From Sphingobium baderi (GTDB taxonomy: Bacteria > Pseudomonadota > Alphaproteobacteria > Sphingomonadales > Sphingomonadaceae): a stretch of 64,000 nt of DNA. The stretch covers positions 62,001 to 126,000 of the forward strand of contig NZ_CP013265.1 of assembly GCF_001456115.1 (NCBI RefSeq). Direction: 5' to 3'. Of the stretch, positions 1 to 8,745 are shown one piece after another (positions within the stretch are counted from its first letter, which is position 1; the number at the start of each line of letters is the position of its first letter). Under the pieces are notes generated by a model. That model saw only the letters and a list, made by a program, of their open reading frames with translations. It had not been told where the DNA came from and searched no databases. The translations under genes were made by a program, and so were the position numbers.

Positions 1-915
1 CGGCTACCCGCCATCGAGAACGGCCTTCAGACCGCCCGTAACTTCGGCGGAGCCATGATCCTTGGCCTGCACTCCTTCGACAAGCTGGTGCAGGTCTACG
101 GGGAAGAAAACGCCCGTAACCTCTCCTCGCTTGCGCGCACAAAGCTGATGCTAGCTGCCGCTGATCTCGACACCGCCGAGCAGTGCGCCCGCTACATCGG
201 CAATCGCGAAATCCGGCAAATGGATGAGGGCTATTCCTACGGCTACAATTCCACGCGCGACGCATCGACGCTGACACCGCGCAAGCAGATCGAACCGCTC
301 GTTATTCCCGATGACATCATGAACCTGCCCTCGATGCATGGCTTCGTAAAATTCCCGGATGGATTTCCTGCAGCGCGCATCCAGCTGGAGTGGCAGCACT
401 ATGCCAAGGTTGCCGAGGGCTTCATGCGCCGACCACCGTCAAAGCCGGGCGATCCGGACGGTAAGGTTCGCGGAGGTGGGGGAAAGCCGAAGGGTGGAGA
501 TGACGGTGGGCGTGGTGAGAGCCTGACCCCCGCGCCAGAGGACATGGAAATGGGGGTGACGCCGATCGCGCTTGCCGCCGATATTCTCTCCCAGCCCACC
601 GAGGAACAGCAGCGCGAGGCAGTTGAGAACGAGGCTGCTCAGCGCATGGATCTGGGCGTCCAGACCCCCGCCGATGGCAAAGACGATGGCGATCGGCGTG
701 ACGAGCGTGATCGTGATGTGCGCGACCTCGACGCCGGCCAGGACAGCGCCTCCACTCAGTCGCGGGGATCGGAGTTCCGAAATCACAATCCCCTGCCCCA
801 CGAGGAAGATCTTGGCGTGCGGGAGGCGCGTGATGGTTTCGGGACCGGCGATGGCATCGATCACCATCATGATCATGGTCATGGTCATGACGACGGCCTT
901 GGCATGGGTGACTGA
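1..915 (+). CDS. traD: TraD-type coupling protein, C-terminal part (5' end outside window)
   Basis: The frame is open from base 1, so this is the 3' part of a longer gene. The first residues read RLPAIENGLQTARNFGGAMI, followed by LGLHSF, the segment after Walker B in TraD/TraG/VirD4 ATPases. Such inner-membrane ATPases pass the relaxosome to the type IV secretion channel. Roughly the last 150 residues are low-complexity: a Gly/Lys-rich linker, an acidic stretch, then a His/Asp/Gly-rich tail (HHHDHGHGHDD). A long disordered tail that contacts the relaxosome is known for F-type TraD; the His-rich form is a local peculiarity. traI starts two bases after the stop, so the two are probably co-translated. 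Confidence 0.85.
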   Translation, partial: RLPAIENGLQTARNFGGAMILGLHSFDKLVQVYGEENARNLSSLARTKLMLAAADLDTAEQCARYIGNREIRQMDEGYSYGYNSTRDASTLTPRKQIEPLVIPDDIMNLPSMHGFVKFPDGFPAARIQLEWQHYAKVAEGFMRRPPSKPGDPDGKVRGGGGKPKGGDDGGRGESLTPAPEDMEMGVTPIALAADILSQPTEEQQREAVENEAAQRMDLGVQTPADGKDDGDRRDERDRDVRDLDAGQDSASTQSRGSEFRNHNPLPHEEDLGVREARDGFGTGDGIDHHHDHGHGHDDGLGMGD

Positions 916-917
916 CC

Positions 918-3900
918 ATGCATTCCATCGCCTCTGTCCGCTCCGCCGGCGGCGCCGCAAAATACTTCACCAACGACGATTTCGTCGCCGGTGACTACTA
1001 TACCAGCGAGCAGGCCGGCGACGTTAGCCAGTGGGGCGGCGAGGGGCTGAAGGATACCCCGATCGCTGAAGGCTCCGCCGTAACGCGCGAAGCCTTCGAG
1101 AAGGTGCTTCTGGGCGAAACTCCGACCGGCGAGCAGATCGAGGCGAAGGAGAACCGAAGGCCCGGTTACGACCTGACGTTCTCCGCGCCCAAATCGGTAT
1201 CCGTCATGGCCTACATTGCAGGTGACAAACGCATCCTTGGTCCAGAGGGTGCGCATATCAACGCGGTGCAGAAAACCATGGCGTGGGTCGAGAAGAACCT
1301 GGCCGAGGGGCGCAAGACCGCGGACGGGAAGACCGTGCCCGTAAAGACCGGAAATCTGGTCTATGCCCTCTTCCAGCACGATACGAGCCGCGCACTAGAT
1401 CCTCAGGCGCACATCCACGCCATCGTCGCCAACATGACGCGCATGCCGGACGGCAAATGGCAAGCGCTCCATGCCGATCGCATATGGGGCAACAACTCGG
1501 TCATCGGCTCGATCTACCATGCCTTCCTGCGCAATGAGATGGAGAAGCTGGGCTACAAGGTCGAGCTGCAGGGCAAGCACGGCACCTTCGAACTGTCCGG
1601 TGTGCCTAAGAAGGTGATAGAGGTTTTCAGCCAGCGCCGCGCGGACATCGTCGCCACCGCTCAGAACCTTGGCATCAAGAGCACTCAGGGCCTTCGTGAA
1701 GTGACGGCCCGGACACGAGATCCGAAACTCAACGTCGAGGATCGCGATGGCCTGATCAAGGGGTGGATCGACAAGGCCCAAGAGCTGGGCTTCACCGGCA
1801 AGGATGTTCTCGCCACCGCGTTGCGCGTGTCCGCCTCTCCACAGCAGGACACCATGATCGGTCGCAGCTACCAGGCCATGGTGGAAGTCGTGAAGTCTGC
1901 GCGCGAGTTCGTATCCGGCCTCCTGCGCTCACCCGATCCTCTGGTAGACAAGGGTATCGCCCGCATTGTCCAGTCGCCGGCAGAGGCCCGCGCGCAGATC
2001 GCTGTCGCCTCCGCCATCCGGCATCTCGGTCAGCGCGAAGCAGCCTTCGACATTGGCAAGGTCGCCAAAACCGCGCTGGATTTTGGACTGAAGGGCGTGA
2101 CGATCGACGAGGTTTCGGCCCGAGTTGATCGCCTTGTCGCGAAAGGCCAGCTCATACCGGGCGAGATTCGTGTCTCTGGCCGCGTGGAACAGGCCGTGAC
2201 CACACCGGAGGCCCTTGCCACCGAACAGGCGATCCTTGACCGCATGGAAGCCGGCAAGGGTACGGCTGAGGCGATGATCGCTCCAGCCTCGGCCCCTGAC
2301 CGCGTGCAGGCCGCCTCCCCGCACCAGCTGAACGAAGGACAGCTCGCGGCCGCAACCATGATCGTTTCGAGCACCGATCGCTATGTGGTCGTTCAGGGCG
2401 TCGCCGGCGCCGGCAAGTCAACCATGCTGCAGGCCGTCACTACCGTAGCGCAGGAGGAAGGCCGCAAGGTGCTCGGCCTCGCCTTTCAGAACAAGATGGT
2501 CGCCGACATGCGCGAGGGCATGGTGCCCAGGGAAATGACCGTCGAGACCATGAAGGAGGCCGGCCTCGAGGCACAGACCATCGCTTCCTTCATCTGGCAG
2601 AACCAGCAATATCTTGCCGATCCCACCGGCGCGGCCGCGCAGCAACGTCGCGATGAGCTGAAGGATACCACGATCGTCGTCGACGAAACCTCGATGGTTT
2701 CCAGCGCCGACATGCTCAAATTGCTCGAGATCAGCGAAGGGCTCGGAATCGACAAGCTCGCCATGGTCGGCGACCGCCAGCAGCTGATGCCGATCGATTG
2801 GGGCAAGGCCTTCGCGATGGTCCAGGCCGCCGGCGCCACCATGGAGCGCATGGACGAAAATATCCGCCAGCGTACCGACCAGCTGCGCACGGTCGCCGCC
2901 CTAGCCAACGTCGGCAAGGCCAGTCAGGCGCTCAAGGTGCTCGGCGACAAGGTCATCGAGAACGACCGCCCTGCCGAACACGCAGCCGAGACGTGGCTGG
3001 CGCTGCCCAAAGACGAGCGCGATGTGACAGCCGTATTCGCGTCAGGCCGCGAAACCCGGGCGACGATCAATCAGGAGATCCAGCAGGGCCTTGTAAGTGA
3101 GGGCACACTCAAGGGTGGTGGCATGGACGTCACGATCTACGATCGCGTCAGCAAAACCCGCGAGGAACTGCGCTATGCGCAGAACTACACTGTTGGCCAA
3201 TCTCTCCATGTGACCGGCCGCGTCGATGAGATCGGGCTGGGCCGTGGCGTCTACGAGGTCAGCAAGGTCTACGCCAACGGCAAGGTCGAGGTTACGGGCG
3301 AAAATGGGCGCCGTACTCGTTTCGACCCGCAGCGGATCGATCCTTCCATCACCCGCGAGCGCCTTGAGCTTTCTACCCGCCAGTCTCTCACCATCTACGA
3401 GGGCGACAAGATCCGCTGGACGACCAACGACAAGGATCGCGGTCTCCTTAATTCTGCGCAGGCGACGATCGTCGCTATCGATGCGGGCGGCGTCATCGTC
3501 GAGAATGCCGCGAAGGAACAGGTCACGCTCGAGCGCGGCGACCCCATGCTCTCCCGCATCGACCTGGCCTACTCGCTCAACATGCACATGGCGCAGGGCA
3601 TAACCTCCGACAAGGCGATCACCGTCATGCTCAGCTACGAGCATAACCTCTCGAACCAGCGTCTCTTCAACGTTGGTGTAACCCGTGTACGCGACGACAT
3701 CACCATGATCGTCGATGACCAGCAGAAGCTGGAGCGCCAGCTCGATCACAATCCTGGCGACAAGACATCCGCGCTCGAGGCGACCGGAAAGCTGGAAATC
3801 GACGGGCCGGATGCCAAGCGCCAGGCAGCTGACGATGCCCTGACGGCCGCGCTGAACAAGAGCGAACTCGAGACAGCCGAACCAATCCACGTCGAGGCGC

Positions 3901-4178
3901 TCATGAACGGGCATGATCTTGATGATCTTCCCGCCATGGGCGCCTCGGACACGGACTACTCCAAATACGACGCGGACATGGAGAAAGCCTCTCTGGCCTT
4001 CGAAGCCGATGGGAAAGACGGGAATCAAGACAAAGATCCTCGCCATTGGCTCGAGGGCGATGGCCTCGGCGTCGTCGATCAGACCGTCGATGACCTGCGC
4101 GGCATCCCGCCCATGCCGGGCCGCGATCCAGATCAGATACCCGGCCTGCCGGAGAAGAACCTAGGGCTCGATCTATGA
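918..4178 (+). CDS. traI: MobF-family conjugative relaxase-helicase TraI
   Basis: A 1086-residue TrwC/TraI-type protein. The N-terminal relaxase domain has candidate catalytic tyrosines at Y16 and Y27/Y28 and the metal-binding histidine triad H154, H165, H167 (QHDTSR then DPQAHIHAIV). The RecD-like helicase half has Walker A GVAGAGKST near residue 494, VVDETSM near 587, and a late motif around AYSLNMHMAQGITSDKA near 884. It nicks one strand at oriT, stays covalently attached, and unwinds DNA during transfer. The C-terminal 150 residues are acidic and of low complexity. It is shorter than F TraI (about 1750 residues) but normal for MobF proteins. No strong ribosome site precedes the ATG, which fits coupling to traD. 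Confidence 0.95.
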   Translation: MHSIASVRSAGGAAKYFTNDDFVAGDYYTSEQAGDVSQWGGEGLKDTPIAEGSAVTREAFEKVLLGETPTGEQIEAKENRRPGYDLTFSAPKSVSVMAYIAGDKRILGPEGAHINAVQKTMAWVEKNLAEGRKTADGKTVPVKTGNLVYALFQHDTSRALDPQAHIHAIVANMTRMPDGKWQALHADRIWGNNSVIGSIYHAFLRNEMEKLGYKVELQGKHGTFELSGVPKKVIEVFSQRRADIVATAQNLGIKSTQGLREVTARTRDPKLNVEDRDGLIKGWIDKAQELGFTGKDVLATALRVSASPQQDTMIGRSYQAMVEVVKSAREFVSGLLRSPDPLVDKGIARIVQSPAEARAQIAVASAIRHLGQREAAFDIGKVAKTALDFGLKGVTIDEVSARVDRLVAKGQLIPGEIRVSGRVEQAVTTPEALATEQAILDRMEAGKGTAEAMIAPASAPDRVQAASPHQLNEGQLAAATMIVSSTDRYVVVQGVAGAGKSTMLQAVTTVAQEEGRKVLGLAFQNKMVADMREGMVPREMTVETMKEAGLEAQTIASFIWQNQQYLADPTGAAAQQRRDELKDTTIVVDETSMVSSADMLKLLEISEGLGIDKLAMVGDRQQLMPIDWGKAFAMVQAAGATMERMDENIRQRTDQLRTVAALANVGKASQALKVLGDKVIENDRPAEHAAETWLALPKDERDVTAVFASGRETRATINQEIQQGLVSEGTLKGGGMDVTIYDRVSKTREELRYAQNYTVGQSLHVTGRVDEIGLGRGVYEVSKVYANGKVEVTGENGRRTRFDPQRIDPSITRERLELSTRQSLTIYEGDKIRWTTNDKDRGLLNSAQATIVAIDAGGVIVENAAKEQVTLERGDPMLSRIDLAYSLNMHMAQGITSDKAITVMLSYEHNLSNQRLFNVGVTRVRDDITMIVDDQQKLERQLDHNPGDKTSALEATGKLEIDGPDAKRQAADDALTAALNKSELETAEPIHVEALMNGHDLDDLPAMGASDTDYSKYDADMEKASLAFEADGKDGNQDKDPRHWLEGDGLGVVDQTVDDLRGIPPMPGRDPDQIPGLPEKNLGLDL

Positions 4179-4242
4179 CACACGACAAACCGGCGGACTG
4201 CTGTTCCTGGCGCGCAAAATCTTGGTTGGAAAGGATCATCTG

Positions 4243-4647
4243 ATGTCTTTGATAATAATTGCCGCCGCCGCGCTGGCGGGCTGCACCGTGACGGATGGCG
4301 ACACGATCAGATGCAATGGCGAGCGTATCCGCTTGCTCGGCGTGGACGCCCCCGACGATCCCGGCAACAGCCGGTGCAGGCCAGTGCCCAAACCCGGCGC
4401 GATCTGCGACCGGCAGCGGGCCGCCGCGAGCATGGCTTCGCTGCAAAGGATCATGGCCGGGCCTCTGTCTATCGAGCGCGTGGGCACAGATCCTTACGGG
4501 CGCACGCTTGCAATGGTCTACGCGCAGGGCCGGAGCCTTTCGTGCCAACAGATCGAAGGTGGGCAAGCCGCCTATATTGCGCGGTGGGATCAAGACACCC
4601 GGGTCGCGCGAGAGTGCCCGCGCGCGGCAGCAAGCGCACGGCGATGA
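4243..4647 (+). CDS. Thermonuclease-family (SNase-like) lipoprotein
   Basis: The core DGDTIRCNGERIRLLGVDAPD is the staphylococcal-nuclease signature, including the metal-binding Asp and catalytic-loop Arg. I chose the ATG at 4243 because AAGGA lies about 8 bases upstream and translation then starts with a short hydrophobic run, MSLIIIAAAALAGC, resembling a lipoprotein signal with its Cys; an in-frame ATG at 4222 would add seven polar residues. About 134 residues. It probably acts outside the cytoplasmic membrane on nucleic acid. SNase-like proteins are common next to conjugation loci, where their role is unclear. A second SNase-like gene lies at 51368-51802 on the minus strand. Confidence 0.8.
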   Translation: MSLIIIAAAALAGCTVTDGDTIRCNGERIRLLGVDAPDDPGNSRCRPVPKPGAICDRQRAAASMASLQRIMAGPLSIERVGTDPYGRTLAMVYAQGRSLSCQQIEGGQAAYIARWDQDTRVARECPRAAASARR

Positions 4648-4765
4648 TCGGCCCAGCAATCTGCGGGTCACTCGAGATGTCGTTGGCCGGAATCGGCCCG
4701 CAGATCGATGCGCTATCCAGCTCTATCCCCTTTCCCCACCTCAACGGCTGTTACAGGAGGACTCC

Positions 4766-5224
4766 GTGCGCGAGGATGTAACTCCCACACCACTCACCCC
4801 CCGCGATATTATGATCGAATATGCGCTCATCCTGCGCCGCGTCTCGGGGCGGATACACGGCATCCTGCGCGAGCCAGAGACGATACAGATGCCCGTTACC
4901 CTGCGCCGCTCCCTCACCGACTGCGTCAAGGCATTCGATGAGTGCATAGCCGACCTCGAGACGCTCGCATCCACGCCCGCAGCCACCGCTACCCCCACCA
5001 TCACCCATAACCCCATGCGCGTGCCGACCTGGCGCGATGGCGCGAAAGTCGCGCTTGGTGTGCTCATCCCCTGCGCCGCTTTTGTCTGTCTCATCGCCTT
5101 GATCGCCTCCACCATGCCGATCGAACCGACCGATCCCGAACAGATCCAACGCGACGCGAAATGGCTACAAGAGCATGAGGATCGCTTCGAAGCGACATCC
5201 AGAGGCGGCCATGGGAATAAATGA
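4766..5224 (+). CDS. Conjugation-locus protein with one membrane segment
   Basis: Start chosen at a GTG because a near-perfect ribosome site, AGGAGG, sits five bases upstream; the frame is open further upstream but has no better start. The 152-residue product has a predicted soluble N-terminal half (helical, around MIEYALILRRVSGRIHGIL) and one transmembrane helix near residues 100-120 (VALGVLIPCAAFVCLIALIA), then a short charged tail. No family recognised. The stop overlaps the next gene, so both are probably one transcript with downstream tra-type genes. Confidence 0.65.
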   Translation: MREDVTPTPLTPRDIMIEYALILRRVSGRIHGILREPETIQMPVTLRRSLTDCVKAFDECIADLETLASTPAATATPTITHNPMRVPTWRDGAKVALGVLIPCAAFVCLIALIASTMPIEPTDPEQIQRDAKWLQEHEDRFEATSRGGHGNK

Positions 5225-5888
5225 CCGCGACTACATGCGCGAGCGCTACCGCAAGCGCCGGGGTCTCGGGGGCACCCTTTGGAACGATCGCAAATCGCGC
5301 GTCGAGCAGGACGGAGCATGGTTTGCAGCGAAAAACCAAGGCTTTGATTATCAGAAGAACCGCTGGCGGCCGAAGCGGCGTAAATCTTCGGGCCAAAACG
5401 GATGGGCGATTGCAGGCGCGGTCGTACTGATCGCCATCGCCATACCCGCCTGGCGCGACATCAAGCTAACCGGGTGGCTACCTGACAACGATCCCGAGAT
5501 GCCCTTCCCCACCTCCGGCAGCGTCACCGTCAACCGGACCGTAGATCCCAAATCAGCGATCTCACAGCTTCGCATTATCTCTGCACACGGCAACGCCATG
5601 GTCCAGCTCTACGACCCCCACACATCGGCGCATGTGATCTCGGTCTATGCACGGCGCAATGCAGACGTTGTCGTACCCGTTCCGCCCGGAACCTACCGTG
5701 TCAGGATCGTCGAAGGCGACAAGTGGCATGGAACGCAACGATATTTCGGAATTTCGACAGTCTCGCAGACTGTCAGCGCACCCATGCGCATAGACCCGCA
5801 CTGGACCCGCGTAATCGACCTGCACCGCAGTCGCTGGGGTAATCTTCGCACCAGTGCAGACTTCCGATCACCCAACCCTCTCAACTGA
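5211..5888 (+). CDS. Membrane-anchored hypothetical protein
   Basis: The ATG at 5211 follows GAGGCGGCC and overlaps the end of the preceding gene; an in-frame upstream start would overlap further and is less likely. The 225-residue product begins very basic (MGINDRDYMRERYRKRRG), has one transmembrane helix at about residues 65-85 (GWAIAGAVVLIAIAIPAW), then a predicted periplasmic beta-rich domain with a PPGTYRVRIVEGDKW stretch, reminiscent of small extracytoplasmic beta-sandwich domains. Topology is probably N-in. Function unknown; its position suggests an accessory role in the transfer apparatus. Confidence 0.65.
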   Translation: MGINDRDYMRERYRKRRGLGGTLWNDRKSRVEQDGAWFAAKNQGFDYQKNRWRPKRRKSSGQNGWAIAGAVVLIAIAIPAWRDIKLTGWLPDNDPEMPFPTSGSVTVNRTVDPKSAISQLRIISAHGNAMVQLYDPHTSAHVISVYARRNADVVVPVPPGTYRVRIVEGDKWHGTQRYFGISTVSQTVSAPMRIDPHWTRVIDLHRSRWGNLRTSADFRSPNPLN

Positions 5889-5907
5889 ACAGGACGATCG
5901 ATTCACC

Positions 5908-6051
5908 ATGAACCGACAATACCGCAACTGGCTGTGCGAAACCGATGCTGCTGAAAAGGTGCGCGCGGCCCTAATTACCGACTCATTAGCTGGAATCGGA
6001 GGGGCAGCTTCAGGCCCTCAGCTGGCCAATCTTCACGCTCAACAGGGATAA
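5908..6051 (+). CDS. Possible small protein of 47 residues
   Basis: A short frame, MNRQYRNWLCETDAAEKVRA and onward, lies between two clear genes on the same strand, ending six bases before the next start. No convincing ribosome site; an in-frame ATG at 5854 would overlap the previous gene. Included because the gap would otherwise break a run of nearly contiguous genes, but it may not be expressed. Confidence 0.3.
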   Translation: MNRQYRNWLCETDAAEKVRAALITDSLAGIGGAASGPQLANLHAQQG

Positions 6052-6057
6052 TTAGCT

Positions 6058-6948
6058 ATGGGACACATGCTCACCGCTGCTGCTCACCTTAGCGCCGGCC
6101 TTGCTTTCACACTCGCAGCGCTGGCCGCTACACCTGCCACCGCCCAGAAGACGGGCAAAGGTGGTATCGGCATCGATGAAACTTCAGAAGTTCCCCGCTG
6201 CGATGTTCCCCTCGGCACCATTGCGCTGGTCGAGGATCGCACTGCCGCGCCGAGCGAGGAAGATATTCCTCCAGGGCTTCGCGCCATGATCCGTATGGCC
6301 GAGGCACAGAATGGCGGGGGCTCGCAGAAGATCGACCCACTGCCGCTACTGAAGCTGCTGACCTCGCAGTCCAATTGCTTCCAGGTGCTCGATCGAGGCG
6401 AAGGTTTCGATGCGCTTCAGCGCGAACGCGCGCTTGCCGCGGGCGGCACTATCGTGAACGGCAATACGCAAGCGACCCTGTTGGCTGCCGACTACCTGCT
6501 CACCGCCCGTGTTCTTTATTCTGATGGCAATGCCGGTGGAAGCGGTGGCGGGCTCGGCACTTTGTTTCCAGGCGGGATTGGCTTCAAGTCGAAGAAGCTG
6601 GAGAGCCAGACGATGCTAACTCTCGTGGAGGTGAAAACCGGACTGCAGAAAGTTGTCGCTACCGGCTCAGCCCGCAAAAAAGACATATCGATCATCGGCG
6701 GCGCACTGATGGGCTCAGGTATCGGTGCGCTTGGCGGCGGCTACACCAGCACCGATATCGGCAAAATCACGTCCTTCGCGTTGCTCGACGCCTTCCGCAA
6801 GCTCGCCAGAGACGCGCAGGGGCGCATCTCGCCACCTTTCGCGACGTCAGCTGTCCCCGCTCGTGTTGCGGCTCCAGCTGCGTCCGTAGCGGCTCCTGTA
6901 GCAGCCTCCACCGGCAACGCACAGGGACCTGGAACACCGGCGCAGTAG
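6058..6948 (+). CDS. CsgG/HfaB-like secreted protein
   Basis: A 296-residue protein with an N-terminal signal sequence (hydrophobic run, then ATPATAQ, a plausible signal peptidase site). The body resembles the CsgG/HfaB family: FQVLDRGEGFDALQRERAL matches the 'R...f..l..E' segment, followed by ADYLLTARVLYSD and QTMLTLVEVKTG, typical of this fold. CsgG proteins form outer-membrane secretion pores; HfaB works in holdfast attachment. No lipobox Cys is visible here, so this may be a soluble periplasmic relative. The last 40 residues are Ala/Pro-rich. In a conjugation operon it could be part of the envelope-spanning machine or a surface factor; that role is inference. Confidence 0.65.
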   Translation: MGHMLTAAAHLSAGLAFTLAALAATPATAQKTGKGGIGIDETSEVPRCDVPLGTIALVEDRTAAPSEEDIPPGLRAMIRMAEAQNGGGSQKIDPLPLLKLLTSQSNCFQVLDRGEGFDALQRERALAAGGTIVNGNTQATLLAADYLLTARVLYSDGNAGGSGGGLGTLFPGGIGFKSKKLESQTMLTLVEVKTGLQKVVATGSARKKDISIIGGALMGSGIGALGGGYTSTDIGKITSFALLDAFRKLARDAQGRISPPFATSAVPARVAAPAASVAAPVAASTGNAQGPGTPAQ

Positions 6949-6960
6949 GAGGGGAGAGGG
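6948..6960 (+). promoter_or_regulatory. Purine-rich motif downstream of the CsgG-like gene
   Basis: GGAGGGGAGAGGG immediately follows the preceding stop and lies about 70 bases before the ATG at 7029. It resembles the recurrent G-rich leader motif seen before several backbone genes between 33 and 54 kb, though this copy is imperfect. Confidence 0.3.
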
Positions 6961-7028
6961 AATGGAAGGGGGGACACGACAGGAGGATGAGCCCCCTGCC
7001 CTTCCCCCCCAGCTTGGAGCCATGGATC

Positions 7029-7298
7029 ATGAACGCCCAGTCGGATCTGTTCGGCGAGGAGCCGCTAGACGCCGCGATCGAGGACACCGCCATCACGCCA
7101 GCAGAACCGCTGGCAATGCCCTGTGGGTTCCTTGATCGCTCCAATACCCGCTGCAAACGGCTCGCTTCGCGCCCCGTGATGATGAACGGGAAGCGGTTGC
7201 ACAGCCACGGCCGACCCATGCTCCACTGCGAGATGGCCTGCTTTAACGCCTCTCATGGCAAGCCTAGCGATCCAATGGAGAACCGAGGCAATGAGTGA
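7029..7298 (+). CDS. Small Cys/His-rich protein
   Basis: An 89-residue product starting MNAQSDLFGEEPLDAAIEDT; the ATG at 7029 follows GGAGCC, and an upstream in-frame ATG at 6987 would add only a low-complexity leader. The C-terminal half carries spaced Cys and His residues (MPCGF, TRCKRL, LHSHGRP, LHCEMACF), which could form a small metal site. Its stop overlaps the next start. No family recognised. Confidence 0.5.
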   Translation: MNAQSDLFGEEPLDAAIEDTAITPAEPLAMPCGFLDRSNTRCKRLASRPVMMNGKRLHSHGRPMLHCEMACFNASHGKPSDPMENRGNE

Positions 7299-7491
7299 AA
7301 CGATAGGACTGACCAGCACCATAGCGACTTCGCAGCGCGGCCCCATGCTAAAGGACACGGATGGGATGTGGTGGTGGCTGATCGGCGAGATCGACTCGAT
7401 CGCCAGAGCGGATAACCTCGTGCGCGTCGTGGGGCGCAAGCGCGGCGCTGCTGCTATTGAGATTGATTATCTCGGGCCCGCGGCAAACTGA
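7291..7491 (+). CDS. Small hypothetical protein
   Basis: ATG at 7291 chosen because GAGG precedes it and it overlaps the previous stop in an ATGAGTGA arrangement typical of coupled translation. The 66-residue product is soluble with a Trp-rich centre (GMWWWLIGEIDSI). Its stop overlaps the next start by one base. No function is apparent. Confidence 0.5.
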   Translation: MSETIGLTSTIATSQRGPMLKDTDGMWWWLIGEIDSIARADNLVRVVGRKRGAAAIEIDYLGPAAN

Positions 7492-7934
7492 TGCACGGTC
7501 CCCGACACCTCCCCAAATGTCCATACTGCGGCCATCCAGTGCATGAGTGGCGGCGTGGTTCTCCTATTGAGGGATGCCGTCAGTGCCGCCGTCCCATGGT
7601 CCTGCTGCGCTATCCCCTGCCCTGGAGGAGCCCCTTGCGCCTCCTCGGCCTGTTCGACCTTGCCTCCAAACTTCAGGCTTACGCCACAATCACCATCGGC
7701 GCCCTGTTCGCGCTCGGTGCTTTGTCCCTCCTCGGCCTGGTCAAGGCAATTGCCATCCTGCTTTACGTCATGGGCTCGATCCTGCTCGTCGATGGCTCCC
7801 TTGGAATCGTCTCGGGTATCGACCGTACATGGAGCCATGTACGCTACGGAACGGCAGCCAAGGCCATGGCCGCTGGTAAGATCATAGCGGGATCGCTGGC
7901 CTTCCTGCTCACCATCGTCGGGGTGCTCATATGA
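7491..7934 (+). CDS. Zinc-ribbon membrane protein
   Basis: The 147-residue product starts with a zinc-ribbon-like pattern (CPYCGH at residues 10-15 and CRQCRRP around 29-35), followed by three hydrophobic helices (ATITIGALFALGALSLLGLV, AIAILLYVMGSILLVDGSLG and a last one near the C-terminus). It starts on the A of the upstream TGA and its stop overlaps the next start, so it belongs to the same coupled gene set. Probably an inner-membrane protein with a cytoplasmic metal-binding head; role unknown. Confidence 0.55.
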   Translation: MHGPRHLPKCPYCGHPVHEWRRGSPIEGCRQCRRPMVLLRYPLPWRSPLRLLGLFDLASKLQAYATITIGALFALGALSLLGLVKAIAILLYVMGSILLVDGSLGIVSGIDRTWSHVRYGTAAKAMAAGKIIAGSLAFLLTIVGVLI

Positions 7935-8647
7935 CCCGCTCGGCCGATCTTCTCGACAGCGATCTTGTGGCAGTGTTAGCAGAAGCACTTGTTGAGGCTG
8001 CCCCCTCCCCGCACGAGGATCTCGAACGGCGCCAGCTCGTGACCACCTTACTGCGTACCTTATCACCGCGTCTGGAGCGGTTGATCCGCCTCAGTTACGG
8101 AATCGGCGTCCCGCAATCCGGTGCTGCTGAAATCGCTGACGGCTTCGGAATCACTAGAACACGCATTGATATGATGCGCCGAGAAGCCTTACGGCGGATG
8201 CGGATAGCAGCAAAGTATATCGATGCGGCTGAACCGGAACTGATAGCTGACCCTGCCTATCCGCTACCGCGAGGCTGGAGCATGCCCGACCTCGAGATCA
8301 CTAATAGCCGGTTCGTGGACCGCATTAATGACGCTCGGGGATTGCCGGTGGCCGCGGCGAAGAAGAGCAAGGTTAAGAAACCTCGAAAACCTAAGACACA
8401 AAAGGTCGCGGCGCCGATGCGGACATGGACACCGTCTCCGATCCTCCACGCTCAAGAACCTGACTCTGTCCATCGTGCAAGCTGTGTCGATGGGCTTATC
8501 GGCGCTGGGCGGGCTTTCGTGCTGCCTGCCGGAGCCGCGGCTATAGTCGCTGGCGCCGAGTTTGGTGGATTTGTAGGGCTGCTAGCTTCAGTTATCGCCA
8601 TGCCTGCCATGGCGTTTGCTTATGAACGTTGGGTGGAAAGCCGATAA
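7931..8647 (+). CDS. Sigma-region-4-like protein with membrane tail
   Basis: Residues about 40-95 resemble region 4 of sigma-70 family factors: LSPRLERLIRLSYGIG, then a helix-turn-helix AAEIADGFGITRTRIDMM and RREALRRMR, the usual DNA-recognition helix and tail. There is no region 2, so it cannot be a complete sigma factor. A basic linker (KKSKVKKPRKPKTQKV) is followed by one or two hydrophobic helices at the C-terminus (FVLPAGAAAIVAGAEFGGFV and LLASVIAMPAMAFAYE). It is the last gene of the coupled set and could be a membrane-tethered transcription regulator of the transfer genes; that is inference. Confidence 0.6.
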   Translation: MTRSADLLDSDLVAVLAEALVEAAPSPHEDLERRQLVTTLLRTLSPRLERLIRLSYGIGVPQSGAAEIADGFGITRTRIDMMRREALRRMRIAAKYIDAAEPELIADPAYPLPRGWSMPDLEITNSRFVDRINDARGLPVAAAKKSKVKKPRKPKTQKVAAPMRTWTPSPILHAQEPDSVHRASCVDGLIGAGRAFVLPAGAAAIVAGAEFGGFVGLLASVIAMPAMAFAYERWVESR

Positions 8648-8745
8648 GAAATATAAGCTCAAGCGTGGCGAAACGAGTTGCGTTTGAACATACCCTTTCG
8701 TGCTCATGATATGCCGGTGCCTCATTATCATCCAAGGGTTTGCAT

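Noticed and set aside
3042..4046. 334-codon minus-strand frame
   Set aside because: Antisense shadow of traI; no recognisable domain.
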